NCBI GenBank assembly: GCA_964451955.1
Contig: CAYVKG010000004.1
Coordinates: 33,496 to 97,495 of the forward strand
Origin: JAPLNB01 sp964451955
GTDB lineage: Bacteria > Planctomycetota > Phycisphaerae > Tepidisphaerales > Tepidisphaeraceae
Length of the DNA stretch: 64,000 bases
Reading direction: 5' to 3'
Of the stretch, positions 51,340 to 60,549 are shown in pieces. The translations under genes and the position numbers were made by a program. Within the stretch, counting starts at the first letter, position 1, and each line of letters starts with the position of its first letter. The notes under the pieces are model-generated. The model searched no databases and was not told the origin of the DNA. It was given only the letters and a program-made list of their open reading frames with translations.

Positions 51340-52398
51340 ATGAGCTTACTTAACGATATCCTCCGAACGGCCGTCCAAAACAAAGCCTCCGACGTCCACA
51401 TGAACGTCGGCCTCCCTCCACTCTACCGCATCCATACCGTCCTCAAAGCCTCCGACTACCCCATCATGACCTCCGAAGGAATCCTCCGAATCCTCAAGGA
51501 AATGATCAACGACCGACGCATCGCCGCCTTCGAAGAACTCCGCGATGCCGACTTCTCCTACGAAATCCCGGGCGTCGGACGTTTCCGCGTCAACGCCCAC
51601 TACCAGCGAAACACCGTCGCCCTCTCCTTCCGTACCATCAACGACAAGGTCCGACCTATCGACGAACTCTACCTCCCCGAAATCGTCCACAAACTCACCT
51701 ACCTCCCCCGTGGACTCGTCCTCGTCACCGGCGCCACAGGCTCCGGCAAGTCCACCACCCTCGCCGCTATGATCGACGCCATCAACAAACGCGACTTCTG
51801 CCATATCATCACCATCGAAGACCCCATCGAATACGCCCTCGTCTCCAATAAGTGCACCATCGAACAACGCGAAATCGGCTCCGATTGCCCCTCCTTCGCC
51901 TCAGGCCTCCGACACGCCCTCCGACAAGACCCCGACGTCATCCTCGTCGGTGAAATGCGCGACCTCGAAACCACCTCCGCCGCCATCACCGCCGCCGAAA
52001 CAGGTCACCTCGTCTTCTCCACACTCCACACCAACAACGCCCCACAAACCATCGAACGTATCATCGATATCTACCCCTCCGACCAGCAAAACCAGATCCG
52101 CTCCATGCTCGCCAATACCCTCCAGGCCGTCATCTCCCAAACCCTCTTCAAACGCAGCGACCAGCCCGGCATGATCCCAGCTCTCGAAATCATGCTCTGT
52201 ACCCCCGCCGTCCGTAACTGCATCCGCGAAAACCGCATCTTCGAAATCGCCAATACCATCGAAACCAGCCGCGCCCTCGGCATGCAAACCCTCGACTCCT
52301 CCATCAAACAACTCTACGTCAACGGCCATATCTCCCGCGAAGACGCCGTCTCTATGGCCGCCCATCCCGAAAAACTCGAACGCGCACTCGTCGCCTGA
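51340..52398 (+). CDS. pilT: Type IV pilus retraction ATPase PilT
   Basis: A 352-aa hexameric motor. It has an N-terminal PAS-like domain (SDVHMNVGLPPLYRIH), Walker A GATGSGKST, Asp box TIEDPIEY, Walker B VILVGEMRD, the His box FSTLHTNNA and a C-terminal PALEIMLCTPAVRNCIREN with the AIRNLIRE-like motif needed for retraction in known PilT proteins. The zinc motif of PilB is absent. ATG 51340 starts the family's N-terminus. The presence of pilT predicts twitching or DNA-uptake-capable pili. Confidence 0.94.
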   Translation: MSLLNDILRTAVQNKASDVHMNVGLPPLYRIHTVLKASDYPIMTSEGILRILKEMINDRRIAAFEELRDADFSYEIPGVGRFRVNAHYQRNTVALSFRTINDKVRPIDELYLPEIVHKLTYLPRGLVLVTGATGSGKSTTLAAMIDAINKRDFCHIITIEDPIEYALVSNKCTIEQREIGSDCPSFASGLRHALRQDPDVILVGEMRDLETTSAAITAAETGHLVFSTLHTNNAPQTIERIIDIYPSDQQNQIRSMLANTLQAVISQTLFKRSDQPGMIPALEIMLCTPAVRNCIRENRIFEIANTIETSRALGMQTLDSSIKQLYVNGHISREDAVSMAAHPEKLERALVA

Positions 52399-52460
52399 GG
52401 AACCTATGACTATAACCGTCGCTGACTTCTGATTATCGCACCCCGGCAACCGGAAACACT

Positions 52461-53678
52461 ATGCCAACCTATCGATACGAGGTCAAAGCTACTAACGGCG
52501 CCATCACCCATGGCGTCCTCTCCGCCGCCAACCTCTCCGCCGCCTCCCAGGACCTCCGCAGTCGCGGACTCTATATCCTCGCCCTCGGACCCGCTGACTC
52601 CGGCAAAAAAGGCGCTCGATCCCTCAACATCAACGTCAGCTTCGGACCCTCCGCTAAAGACATCCAGAACTTCACCAGCCAACTCGCTGTCATGATCCGC
52701 GCCGGTATCTCCATCCGCGCCGCCGTCGAAGGCATCGCCGACCAGGTCCAGAACGTCAAGTTCCGCGGCATGCTCAACCAAATGAAAAAAGACCTCGAGT
52801 CCGGTAAACAGTTCTCCGACGCCCTCCTCCGTTACCCCAAGTGCTTCTCCCCTCTCTACGTCAATATGGTCAAGGCCTCCGAACTCTCCGGCGGTTTCTC
52901 CAAAATGCTCGACCGCATCGCCGCCTACCTCGCCCAACAAATCGAAACACGCTCCCAGGTCGTCGGCGCTATGATCTACCCAGGTATCATCGGTACCATG
53001 GCCGTCGGTACCACCATCTTCCTCCTCACCTTCGTCCTACCTCGATTCATGGTCATCTTCAAAGGCAAAGAGGCCGCTCTGCCCGCCCCCACCAAACTCC
53101 TCCTCGCTCTCTCCAATTTCATGACCAACTACTGGTACGTCCTCCTCTTCGCCGCCGGCGCCGGTATCTGGGGTTTCCTCATGCTCATCCGCACCGACTG
53201 GGGACGACTCTGGTTCGACAAAGTCAAACTCACCGTCCCACTCTTCAAGAAAATGTTCCGCGCCCTCTACATCAACCGCTCCCTCCATACCATGGGACAA
53301 CTCATCAACGCCGGCGTCCCCATGCTCGATACCATCTCGATCACCGCCGATATCTCCGGAAATACCCTCTACCGCCGAATGTGGCGCGCCGTCTACGTCG
53401 CCGTCAAACAAGGTAAAAAAATCTCCGCCCCTCTCAATAAATCACCCCTCCTCCCTCGCTCCGTCGTCCAGATGATCGGCGCCGGCGAAGAGTCCGGCAA
53501 ACTCGGCGAGGTCCTCGACGAAGTCTCCGAATACTACGCCCGCGAACTCCGCGCCGTCATCAAATCCGTCACCGCCATGATCGAACCCCTCATGATCGTC
53601 GCTATGGGCTCCGTCGTCGGCTTCATCGCCATGTCCATCATCCTCCCGATCTTCAAACTCTCCCAACTCGTCAAGTAA
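52461..53678 (+). CDS. pilC: Type IV pilus inner-membrane platform protein PilC
   Basis: A 405-aa GspF/PilC-family protein with two copies of the T2SSF domain (about 65-190 and 268-392). Each contains the conserved helical motif FTSQLAVMIRAGISIRAAVEG or SLHTMGQLINAGVPML, and transmembrane helices follow at about 165-200, 218-240 and 375-398. It anchors the PilB/PilT motor. It is the last gene of the pilus assembly operon, followed by a strong two-way terminator. Confidence 0.95.
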   Translation: MPTYRYEVKATNGAITHGVLSAANLSAASQDLRSRGLYILALGPADSGKKGARSLNINVSFGPSAKDIQNFTSQLAVMIRAGISIRAAVEGIADQVQNVKFRGMLNQMKKDLESGKQFSDALLRYPKCFSPLYVNMVKASELSGGFSKMLDRIAAYLAQQIETRSQVVGAMIYPGIIGTMAVGTTIFLLTFVLPRFMVIFKGKEAALPAPTKLLLALSNFMTNYWYVLLFAAGAGIWGFLMLIRTDWGRLWFDKVKLTVPLFKKMFRALYINRSLHTMGQLINAGVPMLDTISITADISGNTLYRRMWRAVYVAVKQGKKISAPLNKSPLLPRSVVQMIGAGEESGKLGEVLDEVSEYYARELRAVIKSVTAMIEPLMIVAMGSVVGFIAMSIILPIFKLSQLVK

Positions 53679-53693
53679 CCCCACCCAACCATC

Positions 53694-53733
53694 AAAAAAG
53701 CCCCAGGACCAAAATCCCGGGGCTCTTCTTCTC
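53694..53733. terminator. Bidirectional intrinsic terminator between pilC and pepF
   Basis: AGCCCC and GGGGCT (53699-53724) form a stem extended inward past one mismatch. T-rich sequence follows on the plus strand and a run of six T on the minus strand, so it can stop both convergent transcripts. Confidence 0.8.
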
Positions 53734-53761
53734 TCTTCTCCCTGCCGCCTGCCGCCCGCTG

Positions 53762-55624
53762 CTACAACAAACCCTCCAATTCCCCAACCAATTCCTCAAA
53801 ACGCCTCAACGCCGCATCCACCGCATCCGGCTTCTCCATGTCTACCCCCGCCCCTCTCAATAGATCCAACGGGAATTTCGACGATCCCCCCTTCAGGAAA
53901 TTCAGGTAATCCTCCCGTTCCTTCTCCCCACCCTTTAACACCCGCTCGCTCAACGCAATCGCCGCCGACATCCCCGTCGCATACTTGTATACATAAAAAT
54001 TCCGATAGAAGTGCGGGATCCGCATGCACTCCAGACTCAACGGCTCGTCTATCACCATCGCCGGACCAAAGTACTGCTCCAGCAGCTTCCGATACTCCCG
54101 CCTCAACGTCTCCACCGTCAGCGGCTCACCCTTCTCCACCAACTCGTGCGTGATCTTCTCAAATTCCGCAAACATCGTCTGCCGAAAAATCGTCCCCCTC
54201 ATCCCGTCCAGCGTCCGATTGATCAGATACGCCCGCTCCCGCTTGTCCTTCGCATTCTTCGTCAAATACTCCGACAACAGCATCTCGTTAAATGTGCTCG
54301 CCACCTCCGCCACAAACAACGTGTAATTATAGTACTGAAACGGCTGATTCCTCGCCGAGTAATACGTGTGCATCGAGTGCCCCCCCTCGTGCGCCAGCGT
54401 AAATACGTGATCCAGAACCATGTCCTGGAAATTCATCAAAATGTACGGCGGCCCGTCATAGCCCCCGCTGCTGAACGCCCCGCTCTGCTTCCCCGCGTTC
54501 GGATAACGGTCCGCCCAACGCTCCGTCAGCAAACCCTTCTCCAACTCCCGGCAATACTCCTCCCCCAGCGGCTTCAACGCCTCCACAATCACCTTCACCG
54601 CCTCCTCCCAACTGTGCTTCTTCTCGATCTCCGACAAGATCGGAATGTACGTGTCGTAGATGTGCATCTCCTCCAGCTTCATCGCCCGTTTGCGCAACCC
54701 GTAATACCGGTGCAACGCCGGTAACCGCTTGTGCACCGCCGATATCAAACTCTCATACACCGACACCGGAACATTGTCCGGAAACAACGCCGCCTCCAAC
54801 GCGCTCCCGTACTTCCTCGCCTTCGCATAATACACGTCCTTCTGCACCGCCCCATTCAACGTCGCCGCCAACGTGTTCTTGTGCGACTCATACTGCCCGT
54901 AAAACTTCACAAACGCTTCACGCCTCACACTCCGCTTCGGACATTCCAAAAACATCGGCCATGTCGCCGTCCCCAACTCCACCAACTCGCCCTTCTCGTT
55001 CTCAATCAACCCCCATTTCAGGTCCGCGTCGTTCAACTGCCGAAACGCCAGCACCGCCGTCTGGCTCATGTCCCCCTGCATCGCCAGCAACTGCTCCTCC
55101 CCCTTCCCCAGCGTGTGCGGCCGAAACCGCAGCAACCGCTCCAACGCCACCTTCCACTCCGCCAGCTCCGCCGCCCCCATCATCCTCTCCATCTCCTCCG
55201 CCGGAATGCTCATCAACTCCGGCGCAAACCAACTGAATGCCTCCGCCGCCTTCGTCCCCGCCGCCTGCAACCTCCCCTTCATCCTCTGGTATTCGCTGTC
55301 ACCCTGGTCCTGCGCCGCCTTCAAAAATGCGTAACTGTCCAACCGCTCCCCAGCCCGCGAAAACTCCGCATCAAACTTCAAACACGCCGCCAGCACCTTC
55401 GCCCCCTCCGCCAGCCGACCTCGATACTTCCCATACTCCGTTATCTGCCCCTCCCACCTCCTGAACGCTTCCTCCCACTCCTGGTCGCTCTTGAACAGCT
55501 TCGTCAAATCCCACGTGTCCTCCGTCCTCACCTCCGACCGCTTCGGTAAACTCTTCACCTCCGCCGCAACCGCCACCGACACCGCCGACGCCATCGCCAA
55601 AGTCGCCATCATCAACCGCCTCAT
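53762..55624 (-). CDS. pepF: Oligoendopeptidase F family metallopeptidase with signal peptide
   Basis: A 620-aa M3B peptidase cleaving short peptides. The zinc site is in FTLAHEGGHSMHTYYSA (HExxH) with the downstream glutamate region VAEVASTFNEMLLSEYL. The N-terminus MRRLMMATLAMASAVSVAVAAE is a clear signal peptide, whereas most PepF proteins are cytoplasmic, so this one is probably periplasmic. ATG 55624 has GGGAGG 8 nt upstream. It lies convergent to pilC, between the two pilus clusters, with no evident functional link. Confidence 0.93.
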   Translation of the reverse strand: MRRLMMATLAMASAVSVAVAAEVKSLPKRSEVRTEDTWDLTKLFKSDQEWEEAFRRWEGQITEYGKYRGRLAEGAKVLAACLKFDAEFSRAGERLDSYAFLKAAQDQGDSEYQRMKGRLQAAGTKAAEAFSWFAPELMSIPAEEMERMMGAAELAEWKVALERLLRFRPHTLGKGEEQLLAMQGDMSQTAVLAFRQLNDADLKWGLIENEKGELVELGTATWPMFLECPKRSVRREAFVKFYGQYESHKNTLAATLNGAVQKDVYYAKARKYGSALEAALFPDNVPVSVYESLISAVHKRLPALHRYYGLRKRAMKLEEMHIYDTYIPILSEIEKKHSWEEAVKVIVEALKPLGEEYCRELEKGLLTERWADRYPNAGKQSGAFSSGGYDGPPYILMNFQDMVLDHVFTLAHEGGHSMHTYYSARNQPFQYYNYTLFVAEVASTFNEMLLSEYLTKNAKDKRERAYLINRTLDGMRGTIFRQTMFAEFEKITHELVEKGEPLTVETLRREYRKLLEQYFGPAMVIDEPLSLECMRIPHFYRNFYVYKYATGMSAAIALSERVLKGGEKEREDYLNFLKGGSSKFPLDLLRGAGVDMEKPDAVDAALRRFEELVGELEGLL

Positions 55625-55868
55625 ATCACGCACCTCCCAATTGCCTCAACACGTCCCCAACAGCAACATACGCCCCCACCGCCCATAAGTCCATCCGCCC
55701 CAGACCCCCCCGGCCGACCCATAACCCCGCCCCCTCTCACGCCATTCACCCTTCATCCCACCGAATACGCCCCATAAACCAACCACCCCCACCCCCCCCC
55801 GCCCCTTGCTTCCTCGATTCCCGCGAAATCGTTTGACTCTCCCCATCTTGAATTGGATATCACTCCCA

Positions 55869-56384
55869 ATGCGTTTCATATGTTCCACATCCTCCACTCG
55901 CCGCCGCCACGGCTTCACCCTCATCGAGGCCGCCCTCGTCACCTGCATCATCGGCGTCGGCGTCACCGGCATGCTCCAACTCCTCGCCGCCGGATCCGTC
56001 TCCAACGCCTCCGGCGCCGAACTCACCACCGGCATGAACCTCGCCAAAAACATCCGCGAACTCACCCTCGGCCTCGCCTTCGCCGACCCCCTCACACCCA
56101 CCCATTGGGGACCAGAATCCGGCGAGTCCCTCCCCACCTTCGACGACCTCGATGACTTCGCCGGCACCGTCTTCTCACCCCCTATCGACGCCCGCCGACA
56201 AACCCTCACAGACCACTCCGGCTGGCAACAAACCATCACCGTCCACAGCATCGACCCCGATCGACTCACCCTCAACGTCACCGACGGCTCCTCGCCCGCC
56301 AGCCGCGTCACCGTCGTCATTACCCACAACGGAGCCTTCATCTGTGAACTCAGCTGGATCGTCCTCGACGCATCCGCTAGCTAG
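55869..56384 (+). CDS. Type IV pilin-like protein (PilV-like)
   Basis: A 171-aa prepilin. The leader is basic (STRRRHG) and cleavage would fall before FTLIEAALV, with Glu at position 5 of the mature protein as in type IV pilins. The hydrophobic helix (about 16-40) is followed by a small globular domain (about 45-171). ATG 55869 gives a leader of ordinary length; upstream extension is not pilin-like. It begins the pilin gene group 56395-58340. It is probably a minor pilin. Confidence 0.82.
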   Translation: MRFICSTSSTRRRHGFTLIEAALVTCIIGVGVTGMLQLLAAGSVSNASGAELTTGMNLAKNIRELTLGLAFADPLTPTHWGPESGESLPTFDDLDDFAGTVFSPPIDARRQTLTDHSGWQQTITVHSIDPDRLTLNVTDGSSPASRVTVVITHNGAFICELSWIVLDASAS

Positions 56385-56394
56385 GACCACTCTC

Positions 56395-57792
56395 ATGACC
56401 ACCAACATCACCCGCCTCTCAACTCGCCCCGCTAACCCAACTCCCTCCCGCCGCGGTATCGCCGCCGTCCTCGCCATGCTCTACCTCATCCTCTTCTCCA
56501 CTCTCGCCCTCGGCTTCTATGCCGCCACCACCACCTCCGTCTCCGTCACCGGAAACGAACGCCGCGCCGCGCTCGCACAAATGGCCGCCGAGTCCGGAAT
56601 GGACTTCATCCGCTACCAACTCTCCCACGTCACCATCCCCCATGGCACCGCCCCCACCGACCTCTTCAACGTCGTCTATGCCGCCCTCCAGTCTCAGCTC
56701 GATAACACCGGAAACCTCAACTCCATCTCCTCCGACGGCTCCACCATCTCCATCCCCGCCGACCCCACCGCCTTCATCAACATCGACGCCAATGGCTCAC
56801 GATTCCGCGCCACCATCGAAAACCTCGGCGCTAAACTCCGCGTCAAAGTCGTCGGCCGCGCCGCCGATCAGTCCGTCCGACGGGCCGTCCAAATGGAATA
56901 CGGCCTCGCCGAAAAAGCCTCCGCTATCTTCGACTTCGGCGTCGCCTCCAAAGGCAAAATCGCCACCGGCGGCTCCTCCCATATCAAGGGCGCCACCGAC
57001 CCAAAAAAAGGCTCCGTCCTCTCCGCCTGCATGTCCGACCCCACCCCAGTCGTCATCGGCGGTAAAGAAGTCTCCGGCGATATCTCCATCGTCAACCCCG
57101 TCGGAAACGTCACCTACGCCGGCGCCAGCGTCGGCGGTACCACCGACCCCGTACTCATCGCCGCCCAACACATCCACAAAGGCGTCCCAGAACCCGAATT
57201 CCCCACCGTCGATACCGACATCTTCCTCCCCTATGTCACCAACGTCTATACCGGCGGAAGAAACCTCACCAACTGCCGCATCCCCGCTAACACCAACCCC
57301 CTCTTCGCCGGCGGCGCTACCATCCGCGGCGTCGTCTATGTCGAAACACCAAACCGTATCACCTTCCGCGGAAACAGCGACATCCAAGGCGTCATCGTCG
57401 TCCAAAATAACCCCACAGGCGACCTCTCCTCCAATATCATCAACTTCGCCGGCAACGTCTCCGCCTCCCCCGTCTCCTCACTCCCCGCATCCTTCGGCGA
57501 CCTCCGAAACCTCACAGGCTCCTTCCTCCTCGCACCCAATTTCACCGTCTCCTTCACCGGCGACTTCGGAACCGTCGGCGGTTCCATCATCGCCTCACGC
57601 ATCTCCATGACCGGTAACGCCACAGGCACCGTCATGGGCTCCGTCATCAACCTCGAAGATACCCCCATGTACGTCAACGGCTCCGCCGAAATCATCATCG
57701 CCTCCACCGGTACCTCCGACTACCCCGCCGGTGTCTACTTCTCCAGCCATTATGTCCCCCTCCCAGACACCTACGCCGAGGTCCAACCATGA
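56395..57792 (+). CDS. PilX-like minor-pilin-cluster protein
   Basis: A 465-aa protein. The N-terminus has a cationic stretch (RPANPTPSRRG), then a hydrophobic segment (IAAVLAMLYLILFSTLALGFYAA) followed by ARRAALAQMAAESGMDF-like helix sequence, characteristic of PilX/PilW-context proteins that carry a transmembrane helix with a modified pilin-like start. The large beta-rich C-terminus (about 180-465) has repeated short strands such as GVVYVETPNRITFRGNSDIQGVI, like a beta-helix. ATG 56395 has AGGA upstream. It lies 10 bp after the pilV-like gene. Confidence 0.7.
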   Translation: MTTNITRLSTRPANPTPSRRGIAAVLAMLYLILFSTLALGFYAATTTSVSVTGNERRAALAQMAAESGMDFIRYQLSHVTIPHGTAPTDLFNVVYAALQSQLDNTGNLNSISSDGSTISIPADPTAFINIDANGSRFRATIENLGAKLRVKVVGRAADQSVRRAVQMEYGLAEKASAIFDFGVASKGKIATGGSSHIKGATDPKKGSVLSACMSDPTPVVIGGKEVSGDISIVNPVGNVTYAGASVGGTTDPVLIAAQHIHKGVPEPEFPTVDTDIFLPYVTNVYTGGRNLTNCRIPANTNPLFAGGATIRGVVYVETPNRITFRGNSDIQGVIVVQNNPTGDLSSNIINFAGNVSASPVSSLPASFGDLRNLTGSFLLAPNFTVSFTGDFGTVGGSIIASRISMTGNATGTVMGSVINLEDTPMYVNGSAEIIIASTGTSDYPAGVYFSSHYVPLPDTYAEVQP

Positions 57793-57833
57793 TCCAACCA
57801 CCTTTCACTTCAACCTCCTGCCAGAGAATCACC

Positions 57834-58340
57834 ATGCCCAAAATCACACCCTCCCGTCACGCCCTCTCCCTCATCGAGGTCATGATCAGTCTCGCTATCT
57901 CCGCCATGCTCCTCACCGCCGTCGCTGCCGCCTTCTCCGCCTCCACCTCCGCCGTCGAACACAACGACCAGTTCTTCCGCGCCTGCCAGGCCGCTCGCGT
58001 CTCCCTCAACCTCATCCTCACCGAGGTCCGACGCTCCAACGCCGTCGATGTCCCCTCCTCCTCTCAGATCAGCCTCATCACCGCCGACGGCGAAGACATC
58101 TCCTACATCTACGACCAAAACTCCCATACCCTCAAACTCGTCAAAAACGCCACCGCTCAGGAATTCGTCCTCTCCCGAAACGTCAACGCCCTCTCCTTCA
58201 CCAGCGATATCTCCACCGGCGCAGGCGGCGTCACCTTCGTCTCCCGCGTCTCCGCCTCACTGACCGTCGAAGTCCAAAACAACCACGTCTCACTCACTGG
58301 CTCCACCGCCCCTCGCCGCGCACAAACCTACAAAGACTAA
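57834..58340 (+). CDS. Prepilin-type N-terminal cleavage protein (PilW-like)
   Basis: A 168-aa prepilin. The leader MPKITPSRHA precedes LSLIEVMISLAISAML, a typical mature N-terminus with Glu5 but alanine instead of glycine before the cleavage site. A globular beta domain with FRACQAARVSLNLILTEVRRSNAV follows, like PilW/PulJ. ATG 57834 is preferred for leader length. ATG 57789 overlaps the PilX-like stop by 4 bp and could be the true, longer start. Confidence 0.78.
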   Translation: MPKITPSRHALSLIEVMISLAISAMLLTAVAAAFSASTSAVEHNDQFFRACQAARVSLNLILTEVRRSNAVDVPSSSQISLITADGEDISYIYDQNSHTLKLVKNATAQEFVLSRNVNALSFTSDISTGAGGVTFVSRVSASLTVEVQNNHVSLTGSTAPRRAQTYKD

Positions 58341-58399
58341 TACCCCCCCCTTCCCTCCCCCACCTTCCCTCCGCACTGCTCCCCTCCTACAATCGTTTC

Positions 58400-59596
58400 A
58401 TGAAGTACCTCTACGGCCACTTCGACGGCCAACCATTCCCCACCCAGGACCAACTCCTCCAACTCAACCAGCTCCTCCAATTCATCATCCAGTACGGCCA
58501 ACAGGCCCTCAAAGCCATCCAACACATGATGAATGACCCCCAAAACCCCGAACAATCCCAACTCCTCCAACAACTCCTGCAACAAGGCCTCCTCGACCAC
58601 GCCCCCTCCGGACAACTCCAACTCACACCCCGCGCCATCTCACGTATGCAGCGAAAAGCCCTCCTCGAAGTCTTCTCCAACCTCCGCAATGGCTCACGCG
58701 AAGGCCACGAAAAAATCACCCCGGGACACTCCGGCAATCGCATCGAAGGCACCAAACCCTACCAGTACGGCGACCCCGTCTCCGAACTCGACCTCCACCA
58801 AACCCTCCGCAACGCCCTCACCCACCACGGCCTCCCCAAGCCGCCTCCCTCCACATCCCCACATAACCCCATCGCCCATCCCCAAAAACCCCTCATCCGC
58901 TTCTCCGAACACGATTTCGAACTACACCTCCACCAAGGCTCCGCCTCCTGTTCCACCGTCCTCCTCCTCGACCAGTCCGGCTCCATGATGCGCTACGGCC
59001 GATTCCTCGCCGCAAAAAAAGTCGCCCTCGCTATGCAGGCCCTCGTCCGCTCACGTTTCCCCCAAGACACCTTCGATATCGTCGGCTTCTACTCCGGTGC
59101 CTCCCCTATCCCCGAACACCTCCTCCCACTCGCTATGCCCAAACCCGTCACCGTCTTCGATTACCAGGTCCGCTTACGCGTCCCTCTCGACAACCTCGAC
59201 CACGCCCCTCAACACTTCACCAACCTCCACATGGGCCTCCAACTCGCCCGAAATATCCTCCGAAAACGACCCGCCGAAAATAAACAGATCTTCATAATCA
59301 CCGACGGCCAACCCACCGCGCACCTCGAAGGCAATACCGTCCATCTCCTCTACCCCCCGGACAATCGCAGCACCCTCGCCACCCTCAAAGAGGCCGTCCT
59401 CGCCGTCCGAGACGGCGCTCGCATCGCCACCTTCGCCCTCATCGAAGACTACTGGGGAATGGACTGGGTCGGCTTCGTCGATCAACTCGCCAAACTCACC
59501 AAAGGCCTCGCCTTCTACACCTCCTCCGCCCAACTCTCCAACTGCATCATGGAATCCTACCTCTCAGGCCGCAAAATCAAGACCCACTTCGCCTGA
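58400..59596 (+). CDS. VWA (von Willebrand factor A) domain protein
   Basis: A 398-aa soluble protein. Residues 183-375 form a VWA domain with the metal-ion site DQSGSMM (Asp191, Ser193, Ser195) and the downstream TNLHMGLQLA and IFIITDGQP segments. Residues 15-90 are glutamine-rich helices (QDQLLQLNQLLQFIIQ). The layout resembles VWA partners of MoxR/RavA-type AAA+ ATPases, but no such ATPase is in the window. ATG 58400 follows the pilin genes by 59 bp. Function is unknown. Confidence 0.85.
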   Translation: MKYLYGHFDGQPFPTQDQLLQLNQLLQFIIQYGQQALKAIQHMMNDPQNPEQSQLLQQLLQQGLLDHAPSGQLQLTPRAISRMQRKALLEVFSNLRNGSREGHEKITPGHSGNRIEGTKPYQYGDPVSELDLHQTLRNALTHHGLPKPPPSTSPHNPIAHPQKPLIRFSEHDFELHLHQGSASCSTVLLLDQSGSMMRYGRFLAAKKVALAMQALVRSRFPQDTFDIVGFYSGASPIPEHLLPLAMPKPVTVFDYQVRLRVPLDNLDHAPQHFTNLHMGLQLARNILRKRPAENKQIFIITDGQPTAHLEGNTVHLLYPPDNRSTLATLKEAVLAVRDGARIATFALIEDYWGMDWVGFVDQLAKLTKGLAFYTSSAQLSNCIMESYLSGRKIKTHFA

Positions 59597-59730
59597 CAAC
59601 GCCTCCTGCCCCCACACCGTTTGTCCTCCCTTAATGCCCTCAATCACCACGCACGCCACAACGGCCTGCGATCGTCGCACCCCCGCCACAACGTACTCCA
59701 GAGAACCCCATGCAGCAATCCCGCCTCATT

Positions 59731-59798
59731 CCTCCCCCGCCCCCGCGTACTCGCCGGCCACGACCAGGGAGGGGGCTTTGCGCCCGACCCTCAATCAC
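59731..59798. repeat. GC-rich imperfect direct repeat, copy A
   Basis: A 68-bp unit sharing most bases, including GCGTACTCGC and the ending TCAATCAC, with the copy at 60106-60172. The two copies lie about 375 bp apart in a region without genes and may belong to a dispersed repeat family. Confidence 0.6.
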
Positions 59799-60105
59799 CA
59801 ACCCCCCCTCACCCGACATCACCGCCCCAACAACCACCCGCTCCCCAAACCCACCTTGAATTCCGCCACCTGACCCCTGACACCCGACCCCCGCTCCCCA
59901 CTCGCTCCACCACAATAGCAACATTTAACGAAAACCGGCGCTGCGCCATCGGTAAAAATAAAAAAATCTCCTCCTCATTTTCCCCACGAAATCCTCAGTT
60001 CCTCCCCTTCGCGCTGCGCCAAGCCCGCCATCCCCGCGCAAACCCACCCCTATATATAGGAGGACTACAATGCGCACGACCGTGGCCCACGCTTGCCACC
60101 GCCTT

Positions 60106-60172
60106 CTTCCCCCGCCCCTGCGTACTCGCGGGCAAGGGCAGGGATGGGGCTTCGCGCTCGGCCTTCAATCAC
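60106..60172. repeat. GC-rich imperfect direct repeat, copy B
   Basis: A 67-bp unit in the same orientation as copy A, with scattered substitutions and one net base fewer. It starts 36 bp after the ATG-like signal at 60070. Confidence 0.6.
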
Positions 60173-60549
60173 TCACCCTCCGCCCATCCGCTATTCCCCT
60201 CTACCCATTCGTTCCCGCCTCCCTTCCGCCTCTACTACCCTCTCCTCAGCCCCTCCAATGCCTCGCCGCCTCGTCCCTCCCTCCCCTGCCGGCCGCCTTG
60301 CGCCCCTCCCCCGTCCCTTCACGTCGCTTTCGGTCGGTTTTTGTCGTTTTTCGTCGCTTTTTGCCCCTTTTTCCACCCCCTCAAAACACCCAACCCCCGG
60401 CCAATCCTCCCCTTACAGCCCCCACCCCCTCCGCCACCACCGTTTCCGCCCCCCCCACCAACGCGCCTTCGCCGCGACCTCTGCCCCCTCACCCCAAACA
60501 ACGCCGCATGCACAGCACAACCACCGGCTGCAGAGCGACCAGCACGCCT

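Larger units (their letters stand above)
59597..60549. other. 953-bp region without a credible gene, with a direct repeat
   Basis: Frames are open on both strands but encode low-complexity Pro, Arg, Ser and His sequence. The region holds an imperfect 67-68 bp direct repeat (59731-59798 and 60106-60172) and an A-rich stretch near 59950. A 12-bp palindrome CCTATATATAGG (60049-60060) overlaps an AGGAGG and is followed 6 nt later by ATG 60070. Poly-T tracts lie around 60337-60375. The frame from 60070 stays open for over 1000 codons only because it runs antisense to alaS. Confidence 0.55.
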
